Origin: Ficedula albicollis
Taxonomy: Eukaryota > Chordata > Aves > Passeriformes > Muscicapidae
Length of the DNA: 64,000 bases
Direction: 5' to 3'
Assembly (NCBI RefSeq): GCF_000247815.1
Contig: NC_021681.1
Coordinates: 19,223,495-19,287,494, forward strand
Shown here in pieces: positions 41,444 to 55,500 of the stretch. A model generated the notes under the pieces. It saw only the letters and a program-made list of their open reading frames with translations, ran no database searches and was not told where the DNA came from. A program made the position numbers and the translations under genes. Every line of letters begins with the position of its first letter. Positions within the stretch are counted from its first letter, which is position 1.

Positions 41444-42761
41444 ACTTCATCATCCTAATGACACACTGAACCATCACCCTGATAACACTGCAGGCAGGCC
41501 AAGACAAGCTTGGGAGTATTCAGCTTTCACTCTCTTCAACACATTCAGAAACCAAAGAAATCCAGGTATTTTTGACCATTCTATACACAAGAAAGTCTAT
41601 TCTAATGTCCCAAAGACAAAAAACATTCCTGCCATCTACTCTACACCTAGACAGCATCAACTTTTCTTCTCTCCGGATGCCCTCACTGCACCTTTAATAT
41701 ATGCAAACTCATAACCCGTCTGTTCTCCCCTATTCCTCACCACAAACCCCTCTCCTTTTTCAGAAGCCCGTGATCATTTCAAGCCCTATCAATGCCATCT
41801 GCTCTCCAAAGACAAATGGGTACTCAAAATAATGACATATGCAAAGTCTTCTAAGCTGCAGGAAGTGGCTAAAACACTGGCTTTGCTGTGTAATGGCTGA
41901 GAACCCATCATAAAATATACAGTAAATGCTGTCCTATTCTCCAGATTACATTACTTCTTTAAAGCAAATGGAAAAAAAAGAAACCACAAATTAGTTTGGT
42001 GATTTAGATATACAATTTTAAAATTAGATAATAATACATTTTTTAATTTTTTTTAAAAAAATTACCTTGGGATTTACCACAACTGCCCACTGACACATGA
42101 AAACTCAAAATGCTTTTCATGATGCATGAATTTAAATAAGGAGTATTAATTTTTCCATACTAATTCATTGTAACCATAGTGTACACATATCACATATGTT
42201 CTTCTTGCACTTAGGAAGCTGAAGAGCAATTATTACAGGAACTAAAGAAACTCTGTAAGAAAAACTACCATTTATCATGGTCATACCTCTAGTAAGTACT
42301 GAGTAACTCACTATAATGCTCCTGCAGATTTAACCACTATATTTGTTCCACTGAAGCTAAGTTGCAGATCATAGTAACGATTCATTAAAGAAAATCTCTC
42401 ATGTTATTGTTTACATAATTATTTTGGTTTTTATCTCTGTTGGCATAGCAGGATCTTTCTGATCTCATTTACCTGGGGTTATGCTGTACTAATTAATCCA
42501 AATTCAGACTCTTCTAAAGGAAAATCTCAAATCTCATCCCATCTTACAAATTCTGCTTTTTCTCTTCAAAAAACTTTTGCCATCTTCCATAGAGTGCCAC
42601 AAAGCTTAGAGAAGATGAACCTCTTGTCATGATCTTGCAATGATCAATGCTACTGGTGCCCAAAATAGGACACTTCCTAAAAGAGACGGACACACCTTTA
42701 AACAGTAAGTGACCCAGGAGTGTTACCTAGTTCCAAAATAAATGCAAAACCTCTGCCTTCC

Positions 42762-42879
42762 TCAAGAGTAACACTCACAAAATGGAGTCAGTGACACACA
42801 CACTTCACTGAATTTAGATTTCAAGAGTAACACTCACAAAATGGAGTCAGTGGCACACACACTTCACTGAATTTAGATC
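42762..42879 (+). repeat. Direct duplication, 59-bp unit x2
   Basis: Copies at 42762-42820 and 42821-42879, starting TCAAGAGTAACACTCAC, with about one or two differences. Confidence 0.95.
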
Positions 42880-44240
42880 ACAAGAAAAATCTTTTAGACT
42901 TGTGTTTGAATTATTTGGTTTGGGTCTTTTTTTGTAGGGGTGGTGTGTTTTTTCTTCCTTCCCATTAGAAGTGGATTACTCTGAGTTGGGGCTTGGATCA
43001 TTGTGCATCCAATCATTCTAACCTGCCTTCATCCACCATGAAGATACCACCACAGAACTTAATCCCCACTTCATTGATCTCAAAGCCATTATGCCATTTT
43101 TAATTAAAACTTCTGCTTTTTAGAGTCACTGTTCACAGGGCTAAAAACACATGATGGTGCTAATCCAAGGCTGCTAATTCTCACTGATTTAGGAGGAGAT
43201 GTCATCCTTGCAGATTTTAAATTAGGCTTATTGTAGCAAATTCTGTGCACACAGATCCCTCCAGTCCAAAAATTCAGCACACCTCCTACTCCCATATTCC
43301 TCTTAAACAAAAGGCCAACTGATCCATCTTTTGGAAAGTTGTCCAAGATCACAAGGTATAAAATAGACACCTAAGAAGACTGTTTCCAAATTTTGGGCTT
43401 CTTAATGCTCATGGGGAAAAAAAAAAGCAATTCTATTTAGGAGCATCCTGTTCTAGATGCAAATGATTCTGATGTGGGTTTATGTGTGATACTTCAGGTT
43501 CAACAAAAAAATTACCCACTGTATAAAATTTATTATCTACTCATTTTGGTAAAAAATTCAGAGGGCTTCCTACTAGGGATGCAGTTTATCCCACTGCATT
43601 CTTTCCTCATAAGGGTATCTCCCATTTGTCTTGGCCAGTTGAAAGAACTAGCTCCTGAAGTCAGCTGGTTACAATCCCTTACACCCAACTGCCTCCACAT
43701 ACTGTACAGTCACCACATGATTCCCAAGCCAAATCCACAGCTGCACACAGGAAATTCTGAAGGGGGGAGGGAGAATCCAAAGGGCCAGCCCCACACCAAG
43801 TGCAGTATTGACTGTGCAATGCCACCCTGTGCATGTGGTTAGGCACAATAGCTAAAGAGAGCCCCGAGATTAAATCCTCCCAGAACACAGCCACGCTGCA
43901 CGCTCACAATACTGGCCGGAATCAGCCCTTCTGGAGAGGAAGACAGGAGCCTACTGCCATAAAAAGAGCTGGGATTCTTAAACATCTGAAGCCAGGCTTA
44001 GGGGAAAATGACTGACAGGCAACAGCTGAGAGTATTCTGCATTGATCCTGTACCATCCTGACATTCCAGGGAGGGTGATGGTGAAGGAAGATTTCTGAAG
44101 GCATAAATAAACTCGAAATATTTTTTTTAATTAATTAAAGTATTTAAAAATCATTATTATCTCCCCGGTTGATCCCATTCCACCCAAAAGCCCCTGCATC
44201 TTCCAACACCAATCCCCGCACACGCCCACCCACCCTTCCC

Positions 44241-46134
<1,894 letters not shown>

Positions 46135-46300
46135 AAAAAATAAAAAAATGCCTGTGGTGTGCTGGCCCTCACAACACACTGTGACGCGAAATTGTGCTGT
46201 GAGCTGGATGCTCACATAAGCTTAGTCATGCAGAGCCTGATGAACGGCCTGTACCTGTGCCAAATCCAAGTGTTTTTGCAATAGTTTTAAATAGAGAGCA

Positions 46301-46535
46301 ATAGAATCATCCGGGTTGGGAGAGACCTTTAAGATAATGAAATTCAACCACCAACCCAGCAGTACCGCTGTAACTCCTAAACCACATCACCCAGCGCCAG
46401 ATCCAAATACCTCTTAGACGCCTCCAAGGATGGTGACCACCACCTCCTTGGACCACTATTCCATGCCTGACTATCCGAACCGTGACATTATTTTTCTGAT
46501 ATCTAATCTGAATCTCCCATCTCAGCCTAAGGCCA
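46301..46535 (-). mobile_element. CR1 LINE 3' fragment, antisense
   Basis: Begins ATAGAATCATCCGGGTTGGG then AGAGACCTTTAAGAT, and continues to CTGATATCTAATCTGAATCT and CTAAGGCCATTCC, the reverse complement of a CR1 3' end. Confidence 0.8.
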
Positions 46536-46619
46536 TTCCAATAGCGCTGCTTTCAAATGCTCTTTCTCTGATCTTTCCCACTGGGCATCAGACCTAAATG
46601 ACCAAGAGACCATTATGAT

Positions 46620-46880
46620 ATTTTACCCATCAGATGTTCACATTTTTAGTTTCTTCATGTTAATCTTGCTTTTGTACCAGTTGTAACCTTGTCTGTCAGC
46701 TGGATTTTAGACAATAAAGGCCAAAAAGTGCTGATAAATCTGGCTATATTTTATATTTTACCCATCAGATGTTCACATTTTTAGTTTCTTCATGTTAATC
46801 TTGCTTTTGTACCAGTTGTAACCTTGTCTGTCAGCTGGATTTTAGACAATAAAGGCCAAAAAGTGCTGATAAATCTGGGT
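46620..46880 (+). repeat. Direct duplication, 135-bp unit x2
   Basis: First copy starts near 46621 and second near 46756, each with TTTTACCCATCAGATGTTCA and ending ..AAAAAGTGCTGATAAATCTGG. The copies appear identical over almost all their length. Confidence 0.95.
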
Positions 46881-46892
46881 AAGGAGGTGCAA

Positions 46893-46995
46893 ATGCTCAA
46901 AATTGTCAAAGAATGTGTGGCGGTGGCACTTGGGGACGACCTGATGATCTTGGAGGTCTTTTTCAACCTCAGCATTTCTATGGTTCTGTGATCCT
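46893..46995 (+). mobile_element. CR1 LINE 3' end
   Basis: Reads GGTGGCACTTGGGGACG, CCTGATGATCTTGGAGGTCT, TTTTCAACCTCAGCATTTCT and ATGGTTCTGTGATCC, the terminal part of a CR1 in + orientation. It faces away from the antisense CR1 at 46301. Confidence 0.75.
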
Positions 46996-49900
46996 AATGT
47001 GCCATAAGTGAAGGAAAGATATGGGTTCAACAGAATAAACTTTTTTTTCCCATGCTGTGTGCATGAATATTCCTAACCTTGCATGTTTATTCCATATAAA
47101 TTTTTGGTGGGTACCTTTTATTCTATATTTTGTTTTAAGCTTTATAAATTGCTAATGATATATTCTGTCCATGGTGCCAAGGCCATACATGGGCAAGAGA
47201 GTCCTTCTTGAAAAAAGGTACGTTCTTTCCTGTTGGCAGAGGCCACTCAGGATTTTCCAGGACAAAGGAACCAGGTAATATGAAGCAAACAGTTGTGCTA
47301 CAAAAATTCTATGCCAAAAGTTTTCATTGCCACAAGTTTTCATCCCCCCGAGATTGAATAGACTGAGATTTGTTTATTTGGCTACCAAGACACAGTCTCA
47401 ACGTCAACTCCTAAAAAATGGTCCCTGGGGTTAAAAAAAAAAACAAACCAGTAATAAACTATGCATGAGCTGCTGTCCTTAGGAATAAAAACAGGACATG
47501 GATTTAAAAAAAATACTCAGAACTGCATGAGGTGCCTGGCTGCCCACATTTGCAGAACTGGGGGACAGTTCTGGGCTTTAGTGATAAGGAGGACTAGCTT
47601 GAGCAAATGCAATCTGCATCTGAATTTTCCCGATAAAGTTTGTTTCTCTGGAAGTGTGAGAATGATAGTGGTTAAAGAGACAGGGTTGTTTACATGTTAA
47701 TTTTGAGGCCGATTGCTGTGTCTGGGTCAAATGGGGGTAGAAAAGGGCTTTAGCAGGTTGTGGGCATATAGTAATTTGCAACACATCAGCCAGAATGTAG
47801 ATGATGAATCTATTCTAAGTTTCGTTTTCACCGAATGTAAATTACGAGTTACTACTAAATTGACTTGCTTTAAACATTTACTGAACTAGGAAAGGGGAGG
47901 ATCCAGATTCAAGAACTCAAGAATTCCTCTGATAGTAGCTACTTTTTTTTTTTTTAAGGAGACTTTGTAAGGTTTCATTTTCATTTCTTTTTTTTTTTGT
48001 TTCATTTTGCAACAACCACAGTGAAACTGGCACTTTCATTTCCTAGACTTGCTGTGGTGAAGGAGATACTTTCGGTAAATTTGGTTGAACCATTCTCTGT
48101 CTTCTCTGAAAACTCCATGGCTCAGGAGGCAGAGCAAAATGCATCATGCCAGAAGAACACTATGTCAGAAGTTGCAGGATTCCGAATCCTTGTTGGAAAG
48201 AGCTGGAAAAGGGTTCCCTTATTTGAATGTGCAAAATGAAGGGTGAAGCATTAAACACTGAAGGATTAGGATGTTGTCTTTAAATAGGCACACAGAGGAG
48301 ATAATGATCCATGAGAGACTGAGGCTGTAAAAGACAGAAAACATGACAAGTAAAAAGACTCCCCAAAAGGTATACACTGACCATTAATCAACTTAGTTTG
48401 GGAAGAAGTTTACCATGGGAGGTTGAAGAAGTTTCTGGAACGGCCTTTCAAAATGAATTAATGAAAGTTAATTATGTCCGCCTGCTTTATTTAGGATGGA
48501 AAAAGCATTTATGATCGTGAGGTAGTATGAACAATATAAACCAGATTTTCAAGATGGAAAACTTTGCAAGCATTGATTTCAACAAATAACCAACCAACCC
48601 ACACTGCTATCCTTCCAAATGGCATTTTCTAAAATTCAGGAAGTATGTGGACGTACTAGAGAGAGGCCACGAAAAAGCCATAAAACCACTGAAAATGTAA
48701 CTCACAGTGAAACAGTATCATAGCAGAGTTTTCATATTTTGAAAAAGTGATTTTTGTCCAAAAGTATCCAGGTTGGAAAAAAATACAGGCCTTTTTAGAT
48801 TCCTATCACTATCGATTTTTAAATCAATATTGAGTATGCTCTAGCTCATACATGAATTAATGGAATCATCTGTGTAACTGGAGGTCACAATAGAATTGTC
48901 ATTCAGGGACCTTCTGACATTAGACTCTGTTCATGTTTACCTCAGCCAAAAGTGGAAAAAATTCAGCTATTTTCAAAGTCTTGGGCAAGAGTGAGACAAC
49001 TGAAATAAACAACATAACTGTTTAGAATAGGGATCTCTTAAAGTTAGATTAGTTGTGAAAAGAGGCACAGTGATATTCCTCTTACGCTACTAGTAGGCTG
49101 AAATTTTGTTTGAAATAAATGTTGTCATTTTAAACTATCAGTTATTTTGCTGCCAAATAGCTTGAGTGCCTTTTCTGATATGGAACAAGGATAATTTCTC
49201 TGTTTTTCTGAGCACATTTCCAACCCTTCAGTAAAAAAAAAACCCAGAAGCATCCTTTCTTAGCTTATTTTTTAAAACAAACAGGCAAAACCCAAGGTCA
49301 ACTAAATTCAGACTTTTGCTCTTACAGTGTAACAACCTGGGTCTTACATTCCATTCAGTGAAGTGCTGACACTTAGCAACTCATGCCATAAAAATCAAAA
49401 TAATGATAAAAAATTAATCTAGCTTTGCCTTTAAGTGGGTAAAAACCTTTTTGGTTCCGTTGTTCATTCTGAAATTTTGGCAGAAGGCTGATGACTATGA
49501 GAGGTATCCAACCTTAGCAGAAGCTTAGGAATCGGAGACTGAGATGTTCTGTAAATTACTATGCATCATTAATTCTTAGTGGAGACAAACAACACAGGTA
49601 GATATTTGAAAGATATGAGATAAAATCATATTGGCCTCATGTCTACCAAATGACAAAACCACATTAGAACTCGGCAAAAGTCTTGGAGAAGTTCTTTTGA
49701 AAATTTACCTGCTTCCAAGTTTGTTCATTTACGTGTATCTTTTCTTTGTTCTTTGAATTGTACTTGGGCGGCAGAAAGGAGTCTGTGAAACTTGTAAAAT
49801 TACTTCCAGTAAACCTGTGCAAGTAGAGCAGAGGATGTGATATCTTGTGGTAGAACACTGGTATAAAGACAAATGGCCTCAATACAGGTCATCTTGTTAG

Positions 49901-51331
49901 GCTCAATAAAGGGCCTGTGGTTGTAGAAAACTGCTTTAGAAAAGCTTGCGGTTTGATTTGCTTTGCACTGTTTTGTTTTATACTTCACTGTTATTTTTGC
50001 CCTATTTGAATATTGAGCTGAAGAAGAATCTTTACCATTTTTCATCAGCCTTTCACAACTACATTTCTGACTTTTCCCAATGAATGAATTTTTGAGGTTT
50101 GAATGAGGTTTGCTGAACCCTCCATGCATGTCCAGCCACATCTGCAAGTACTGTAAGCAGACACTGCTTCTGAAAATAGGACCCACAAAAGGTGTTGCTA
50201 CGTGAGTGTATGTAAAAACATTTTTGTCCAGTTCAGTTTTAAGCCCTCTGTCTGGTGTGAAAATTAGAGAAAGAATAAATCATAAGGGTTCCTATTATTG
50301 CAAATGAACTTTTGCAGTCATTTACACCTCCCTTTAAAGGGAAGAACCTCTAGAGCCAATTTATTTTTTGTGTAATATAGCTGATAGCACTCACATTTAT
50401 CTCTCTTGACAAAATGAACTTAAAATGATTTGCAGATTAAAGGTATGTATGCATAAATGAATGATTTGCATTTAAAGATATCCTATGTTTAGAAGGATAA
50501 AAAGTGTTAAGAATCCACAGAATGCAGTAGGTATTTGCTATTGCATTCTACTTCCTATTATTGCAGTCTAAAAAACAAAAATCTCTGAGCTAATTAAATT
50601 ATATAAGGAAGGCATGAAGAACCAATATTAAAAATGGTTTTGATTACAGTCTGTTTTTATATTGAAGTAATGATGAACAATATCATTCAGGTTTCATTTG
50701 TTCAAAGTCCACAAGATAATGTGCATATTCAGAAAAGAAAAAAATACACATTCAGGCAACAGACTACTATGTGAAAGTAATTTCACATTGAACGACAACA
50801 TATGTATGAACCTTGATTTTTCACACTGCTGAACTTCTGCCTTATCATTGCTTAACTGGTCTTCCAATTTTTGTCAGTAGTAGCACAGGAAAGTAAGGAA
50901 AACAAAATGAAAAGTTTGATGTCATTCTAAAAGCAATGAGAAGCACTTGACAATGCCTGTTGTAAACTCAATATTCATCCTGGCACAGTGCAAAGAAACT
51001 GCAGAATCATTTCACTGAAATTTTAATGAGCTCCAATGAGAACACTGCTGTTAATGGACTTTGTGCAATGGGTGGAAGCTCATCCGCTCACAATCCAACT
51101 TTTCACGGGGTTGGCTTGCTTTGCTAATTTTCATTATCACTTTGCATCTGCCTCTTGAGTGCTGGTGTGGTTGCAGCTGGTCCAAACTAACCTTGTGCCT
51201 GACTTTGTTCCAAGCCAGGAAGTAAAAGCAGTGAGCCCCAGAGGAACCTTGGTACTCCTCTGCAGTTGTGGTGATGTAATGCTGTGGGAAAACCCGCCAT
51301 AGAATTAACTTCAGGTATCCAAGCACAGAAG

Positions 51332-51552
51332 TTACCTACAAGTAAGGTAGGAGTTACATCCTTTCTATCACTCTTGCCACCCACATGAGCCCAAATAATT
51401 TCTGTCTTCTGAATATTACCTACAAGTAAGGTAGGAGTTACATCCTTCCTATCACTCTTGCCACCCACATGAACCCAAATAATTTCTGTCTTCTGAATGT
51501 TTCTATCACTCTTGCCACCCACATGAGCCCAAATAATTTCTGTCTTCTGAAT
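51332..51552 (+). repeat. Tandem repeat, 84-bp unit x2.6
   Basis: Full copies start at 51332 and 51416 (TTACCTACAAGTAAGGTAGG). A third, partial copy runs from about 51500 to 51552 and carries only the second part of the unit (TTCTATCACTCTTGCC onward). Identity is high, with one or two changes per copy. Confidence 0.93.
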
Positions 51553-52520
51553 ACTTTCAGTGGAAACCAGGAAGGAAAGTAATGTTTTTCTTTATAGCTG
51601 ATCCACTTTTGGTCCTTGTTTGGTTCTCAGGCAAGTCCTCACAACCTTTGTTTTAACTTGACACCTGGGCCAACTTTTAGAGTCAATGTCATGTAAAGAG
51701 ACATCTGCATTTCTGGTGTGGGACTGGACCCACAGCAGGATTTCAGGTAAAGTAGGTTTATGTGATATGAGTTACTCACAAACTCCTGCAATCATCAAAA
51801 TGTGCATGTTTAATCCCTGGTTCTGAGTATTTGTGTTTAATTTCTTAAGGTCAGGGCCTGCTTTAAAAAAGAGGCAATGAAGTCCTGAGCAGAATTTGTG
51901 AGAGAGGATGGACAGTGGGCATGTTGCTACCATAAATACATCATCTGAAGTGTAGAAATTTAATGCCACAGGACATGAAAACACAAAACATTAGCACTTA
52001 AATAGAGGTGTACCTGAAGGGATGCACATCAATGCCAATGAAGAAATGCAGTTTGGAAGAGAGAGGAGGAAACTTAGAGGTAGGAAGAAGTTAGCAATGC
52101 ATCTACAGATCAATCAGCAAACAGACTGAAAAGCTTATATATTTTCCTAGAGGATTACCTGATATATTACCTGATATAATCTAAAGCAAAAAATAATTCA
52201 TTTCAAAAGATCAGTTGATAGCTCAAGGCACTCTGCTGTTGAGAGTTCTGAAAGCAGGTTTCTGTCTGGACACACTCTACTTTTTGAAGGCTCCAATACA
52301 GCGAAGTACTTAGACAGGTGTTTTATTTAGCATCTAAATGGAAAGAATATAAGAATGACTTAACAGTTGGCTTAATCTGTGCTCTTCTGGAGAGGAAGGA
52401 GTTGAGAAGAAAGTTTTCTTCAAGTTTGTTGGCACAACAATAATGTAAAGCATTCTGTGTACATGTATTTTCTGTTTTCTCTGGAAAGTCCCACCTGTAG
52501 ACCAACAGATATGTATTATA

Positions 52521-52558
52521 CATATACATATAAATTACATATATGTAATATGTATATG
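52521..52558. repeat. AT-rich imperfect palindrome
   Basis: About 38 bp whose core ATTACATATATGTAAT is a perfect 16-bp palindrome. Flanking CATATACATAT and ATGTATATG arms extend the symmetry. It is followed by a diverged second copy of the TGTATG/ATATG steps up to about 52590. Confidence 0.75.
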
Positions 52559-55500
52559 TTGTATGTAATTTACATATATGTTGTATGTTTGCCATTGTGT
52601 GCATATGTAAAGAAATTGTTGAAAAATACAGAGCCTGAGTCCCCCAGGAACAAAGATAAGCATTTTACAATCAAAGTACTAGAATGTTGCTGTATCAGTG
52701 TCAGGATCTCAACATCAGTTGTTCTCTCAGTATGGATTGCATTCAGCTCCCTCAAAAAATCAGGGGAACTTTTTCTATTACTTTAGTCATAGTCACTGAT
52801 TTAAGAAATTAAATACTAATACTCAGAGTAAGGGATTAAACATGCACATTTTGATGATTGCAAGTAGCTGATAACTCACATCATACAAATCTGCATTCCC
52901 TCAAACCCATCTGTGCTGGTAGATAGATAGGGTGAGGCTGTGTGGAACAGAGAGTATCTCAGTAAAGGGAGTTATCAAGAAGTTCAAATGTTTTCTGTGG
53001 CTGCTGTAAATGCTCTTTCAACTGAGGTGACCTTCCTCGGGTACGTGTGTTCCAGTTGTATCACAGATGCCATTGAAGAGGGTGGGATAAAACCTGGACT
53101 CTTGCCTTTCTCTTTTTTCCATCTTTCTAAAAATACCATTCCATTAATAGCATAGTGTTTTCCCAGACTGCCTGTCTGTTAAGATGAAAAAGGGAACTCA
53201 TTAAGCTACTTTGGTGATAAAATAGACAGTTCTGATAAATACAACAAAACTGACCACTCTTTTGATCTAATCAGTAAAATTATTGCATGAGTGCTCAGGA
53301 CGTCATGCTTTGGCATGTTTCCACATCCCTTTTTTCAGTTGTTTGATCCCCTGATGCCAAATGCTGTTGGCTGTCTGGCATGTTAGACACTGCAGCACAT
53401 GATTTCACCAGTGCTTTGCTGCCATAAGGCTCATCAGCTGAGCCTGAAGAGCTGAGTTTGCTTTGACCTGCTCTTAGAACAGCTGTATGTGCCTGCTTGT
53501 TTTGTTCTGTCATAGTGGAGTGGTATGTCCAGCCCTGGACTTTTCCTGCTGGATTTTGGAGGGGAGCTCCTCTGTTCAACATTTAAAAGGCTGCTTTAGA
53601 CAGTGGAAAAGAAGTGACTTATTGCAACTACATTAGATCTGTCAAATGAAGGGGCTGAGGAGGATTAATGCTAATGGATGAAGTATGCATGAAAAGAAAC
53701 AAGGAGAAAAAATATTAAAAAGTCAAGAATAGAGGGAAAAGAACAACAGAAGAAAGAAAAGTTTAAACAACTCTGGAAGAAAAGTTCAAAATTCAGGCTT
53801 TCATGAAAAAGGGTTTGATGAATGAAAAAGATGAGGGAAGAGAGGAGTCTAGATAAAATGAGTGATAGATTAAGGAAACCAAGAACAGTTCTGGGGAATA
53901 CATGAAAATACATGATGGTCACTTGTGATATTCACATGCTTTTTCTCACTAAAAGAGAATGGTAGAAGAGATGGTTGCAAACATCAACAATAGACCCCCA
54001 TAGGATTAATTCATATCCAACATAATGGTAACTGGTATTTTGAACATCCAAATTAAAATCTACTTTGCCGTCCTGAAGCAGGAATTTGCCTGCAGTTTTT
54101 TTACTCTCTGAACTGTGTGCCCGTGTCTGTAGCACCCAGTCAATGCCACATCCCATCAAGACACTGGGATAGCTGGAATAAAGTCATATTTGCATTGGAA
54201 GATGGGCAGCCCCATAATGTGGTGTTGCACCCAAGGTAAAGTTCTCCACCTCTCAGCTGGGTCTTCCACCTCTGAGGGAAACACAAGCACAGACAGTGTT
54301 CGTAGGAAGCTTCTTCTGACTTCTTGTGTGATAGTGTGAAGTGTAATTCCAGCTTTTGCTGTTGAAGCTGTTTCACTGCCCAGAAATACTTTAGTGCTCA
54401 CAAAGATACAGAGCATGTAACAACTATTTAGAAGTTGTTACATACCGATAACAATCATAAATACAACAGCTTGTCCAGTATAAAATAAAAGTATGCTTAT
54501 CCAAATCAGTTTACTGGAGTGGAAGCTTCAAAAAAAATTAACAATTTCCACTTTTTGGAGCCATTTTGATCAACTTTTAATTCACATGACAAGGGTTTTA
54601 AGAATCTAACATTTTCATCATTAAACATTTTATTTTAAATTAAAATAACATATGTTTTCTAAATGTGTGACAGTAAAACCTGATGTCTTAGCTACCCATA
54701 CTTGATCCTCTGAGAAAATAAAGTCTCAAATACCCTAAATTCCACACTCCAGAGCAATTTAGACCTCCTTAGAGATCACAGTTTGAACTACAAATGCAAT
54801 AAGGGCTGCATCCTGCTGTAACTGAAATCTTTGCTAAGTCTACTTCTGCTTTTCAATCTCTCTAATTTTTCATTAGATCAAGAGTCACACATTTTGTTGG
54901 CAGTAAAGCAATTCCAATTTGAACTGCCTTCTGTCTTCAATAGGAATTTTCCCAAAGTACAGAAATAAAAATGTAAAACTTTGCTGTGTTTCATTACTTT
55001 CATTCTTTTGAACATTGCTGCTCTGAAAGCTCTGTGTGAAATTATTAGAAGACGGGTTTTGAAATGCTTGTGAAAGTAGATGCATATATGGGACTCAAAG
55101 GGCCTTATTTAAAAAAGAAATTTGCCAGTTACCCAGATCTCTGGTTGGTTATGCCCATTCAAGGATACAGAATCCATCATTCCTATGATTATTCTTACAT
55201 CTGAACTTTTTTTTTTTTTTATACTAGATAGACTTGAAACTTTCAGGGTCATTTGCCCAGCATGTAGTTGAATGTCCTGTGCTATAGATTCCAATTAGCA
55301 AGACCATGTTCAATGGTCCTACACCACCAATGCTGTCTAACTGCTTTCCACTTGGCTTTATATGTTTCTTCTTTGTTGCAGCTGCAACCAGGTCTATCTG
55401 CCCTTTGATAGAAAAATTTCAATTACCCCAGGGAGACGCTTTTAGCTTTATTAAGCATTGAAGTCTACACATTTGTTCTTCTGTTGAAGAGCAGTTCAAA

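Larger units (their letters stand above)
34947..44240 (-). other. FXR1: FXR1 intron 1
   Basis: About 9.5 kb of AT-rich intron. It contains two direct duplications and one CR1 piece, listed separately. A GC-richer patch at about 38.74-39.01 kb has open frames without protein similarity. No further exon is recognised. Confidence 0.75.

Noticed and set aside
53295..53582. 95-residue Ser/Ala-rich frame on the - strand
   Set aside because: I considered it as a possible domesticated or retroelement-derived fragment, but no motif could be identified.
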